From the NCBI GenBank assembly GCA_030740335.1, contig JASLXL010000308.1, positions 1 through 5,463 on the forward strand: a DNA stretch of 5,463 nt. Direction: 5' to 3'. Shown here in pieces: positions 4,549 through 5,463 of this stretch (position 1 is its first letter; every line of letters begins with the position of its first letter). The position numbers and the translations under genes were made by a program. The notes under the pieces were generated by a model. It was not told the DNA's origin, made no database searches, and saw only the letters and a list, made by a program, of their open reading frames with translations. This stretch comes from SAR202 cluster bacterium (lineage in GTDB: Bacteria; Chloroflexota; Dehalococcoidia; SAR202; CAJWER01).

Positions 4549-5463
4549 TTACTCCCGGATCAAGGCCATAGCCCGCACCCCGGCCTTGTAGTGCTCCTGA
4601 GAGGTGGTTTCAGGGCCTGGTCTGTAGACATATGTTCCACCTGGAGTCAGTACCTCCAAGTAGAGCACCTCTTCATGGCCGTCATACCTGACAATGACCG
4701 CGTAGTAGTACTCATCGGGGACATAGAACCTCGCGTACCCCTGCTTATTGGTCCTGGAACGACCCACTCCGGCCACAACAACCTTTGCGCCATGCACCGG
4801 TTCGCCCTCACGGTCGAGGACCCGGAATCTGCCGGCGCGCCACGGGACGATATGTTTGGTGAGGAATTGACCAATCCTGCCTCTACGGGTAAGGATGTCA
4901 GCGTCCGGAATATTCTGCACAACGTCTTTCTCGAACCCCGCTGCCTTTGGAGTCATCCAGTCCGGACCGTATTTTATCCTCAGGTACTCTTCGGGCGGGT
5001 TTGGCACGAGGAACTTCTCGCCGATGAAGTCAATCTCTTTCGGTTGAGTAAACAGCCTCAGGGGAGTCTTGACCGCGGGATACTGGACTACGCTGTCGCC
5101 GATGATGCGAAAGCAGGTCCAGTCCACCCTGATTGACGACTTGACGAACGATATGCCCACGGAACGGGTGGTGCGGTCGACGTGTGGGTAGTACCCATTT
5201 TCCGTGAAGGCGTCGATAACTCCCTCGACCATCTCTTCGGTGAACCCATGAAGTCCGATCACACAGGCTGTATCCATCTCATCGTCCCATGGGATGAATC
5301 GGTTCTCCCGGATTGCGCCGAGACACGTGCCCGACGCGAGGAAGAAGACGACCCCGAGCTGATCAAAGATACGCTTTACGTCCTTCAGCGTCTCAGCCGC
5401 GGCGGCTGGGTCCAGCGGTTTCGGAGATTTGGTCGACTTCTCGTAGGCCGCGACGCCCGCTTC
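4549..5463 (-). CDS. LicD-family phosphotransferase with C-terminal beta-sandwich-like domain (5'-partial)
   Basis: The frame is open from the right window edge to TAA (4549-4551), giving at least 304 residues; the ATG at 5277 is internal because conserved sequence continues 62 codons upstream of it. LicD-family proteins transfer phosphocholine or related phospho-alcohol groups from a CDP-activated donor to cell-surface glycans. Seen (numbered from the window edge): SGTCLGAIRENRFIPWDDEMD (44-64), the family's hallmark with the metal-binding acidic cluster D60, D61, D64; IRVDW (111-115); VPNPPEEYL (153-161) and YGPDWMTPK (165-173), the typical LicD C-terminal box. Residues ~212-282 form an extra domain, FRVLDREGEPVHGAKVVV...TNKQGYARFYVP, resembling carboxypeptidase-regulatory-like or transthyretin-like modules. 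No signal peptide or membrane helix is visible in the part present. The neighbour downstream is the broken nucleotidyltransferase, which would supply the activated donor in a lic-type pathway. The LicD fold is confident; the transferred group is unknown. Confidence 0.85.
   Translation of the reverse strand, partial: EAGVAAYEKSTKSPKPLDPAAAAETLKDVKRIFDQLGVVFFLASGTCLGAIRENRFIPWDDEMDTACVIGLHGFTEEMVEGVIDAFTENGYYPHVDRTTRSVGISFVKSSIRVDWTCFRIIGDSVVQYPAVKTPLRLFTQPKEIDFIGEKFLVPNPPEEYLRIKYGPDWMTPKAAGFEKDVVQNIPDADILTRRGRIGQFLTKHIVPWRAGRFRVLDREGEPVHGAKVVVAGVGRSRTNKQGYARFYVPDEYYYAVIVRYDGHEEVLYLEVLTPGGTYVYRPGPETTSQEHYKAGVRAMALIRE

Overview
The window most resembles chromosomal DNA of an environmental bacterium with moderately high G+C. 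The gene set (a phosphotriesterase-like amidohydrolase, an NAD-type short-chain dehydrogenase, a DUF1330 protein, an S51 peptidase and a LicD protein) would suit a Chloroflexota/Dehalococcoidia-like genome. That placement is inference from protein flavour only; there is no rRNA or other phylogenetic marker.

Left part (1-520). The window opens in the last 23 codons of a gene that could be a tyrosine integrase. About 170 bp later comes an exact 3' half of a tRNA-Val(UAC) gene, from the anticodon loop to an encoded CCA, with no matching 5' half. This is what one end of an element integrated in a tRNA gene looks like: element DNA to the left, resident chromosome to the right. A possible promoter sits among nested inverted repeats (393-464), ahead of a plus-strand S51 peptidase gene (521-1258). 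That gene ends in a hairpin that overlaps its stop codon.

Right part (1411-5463). Everything is on the minus strand, so transcription would run from right to left. In that order: a LicD-family phosphotransferase with a C-terminal beta-sandwich-like domain, open at the window edge (4549-5463); the first ~48 codons of a sugar-nucleotide or phosphocholine nucleotidyltransferase whose remainder is lost (4053-4304); a DUF1330 protein (3766-4068); a phosphotriesterase-family gene with all metal ligands but a one-base frameshift (2517-3471); and an SDR oxidoreductase with a 7-residue insertion in its cofactor glycine loop (1411-2181). Two near-perfect palindromes lie 80-125 bp upstream of the SDR start and look like operators.

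Working together: LicD plus a nucleotidyltransferase is the logic of a surface-glycan decoration locus, but the nucleotidyltransferase is a remnant here. The hydrolase, the SDR and the DUF1330 protein resemble a small-molecule degradation set, though the 335-bp gap and the separate palindromes suggest the SDR is regulated independently. With a truncated tRNA, a truncated nucleotidyltransferase and a frameshifted hydrolase, the region looks like a rearranging accessory segment. I see no CRISPR array, rRNA, complete tRNA or complete transposase.
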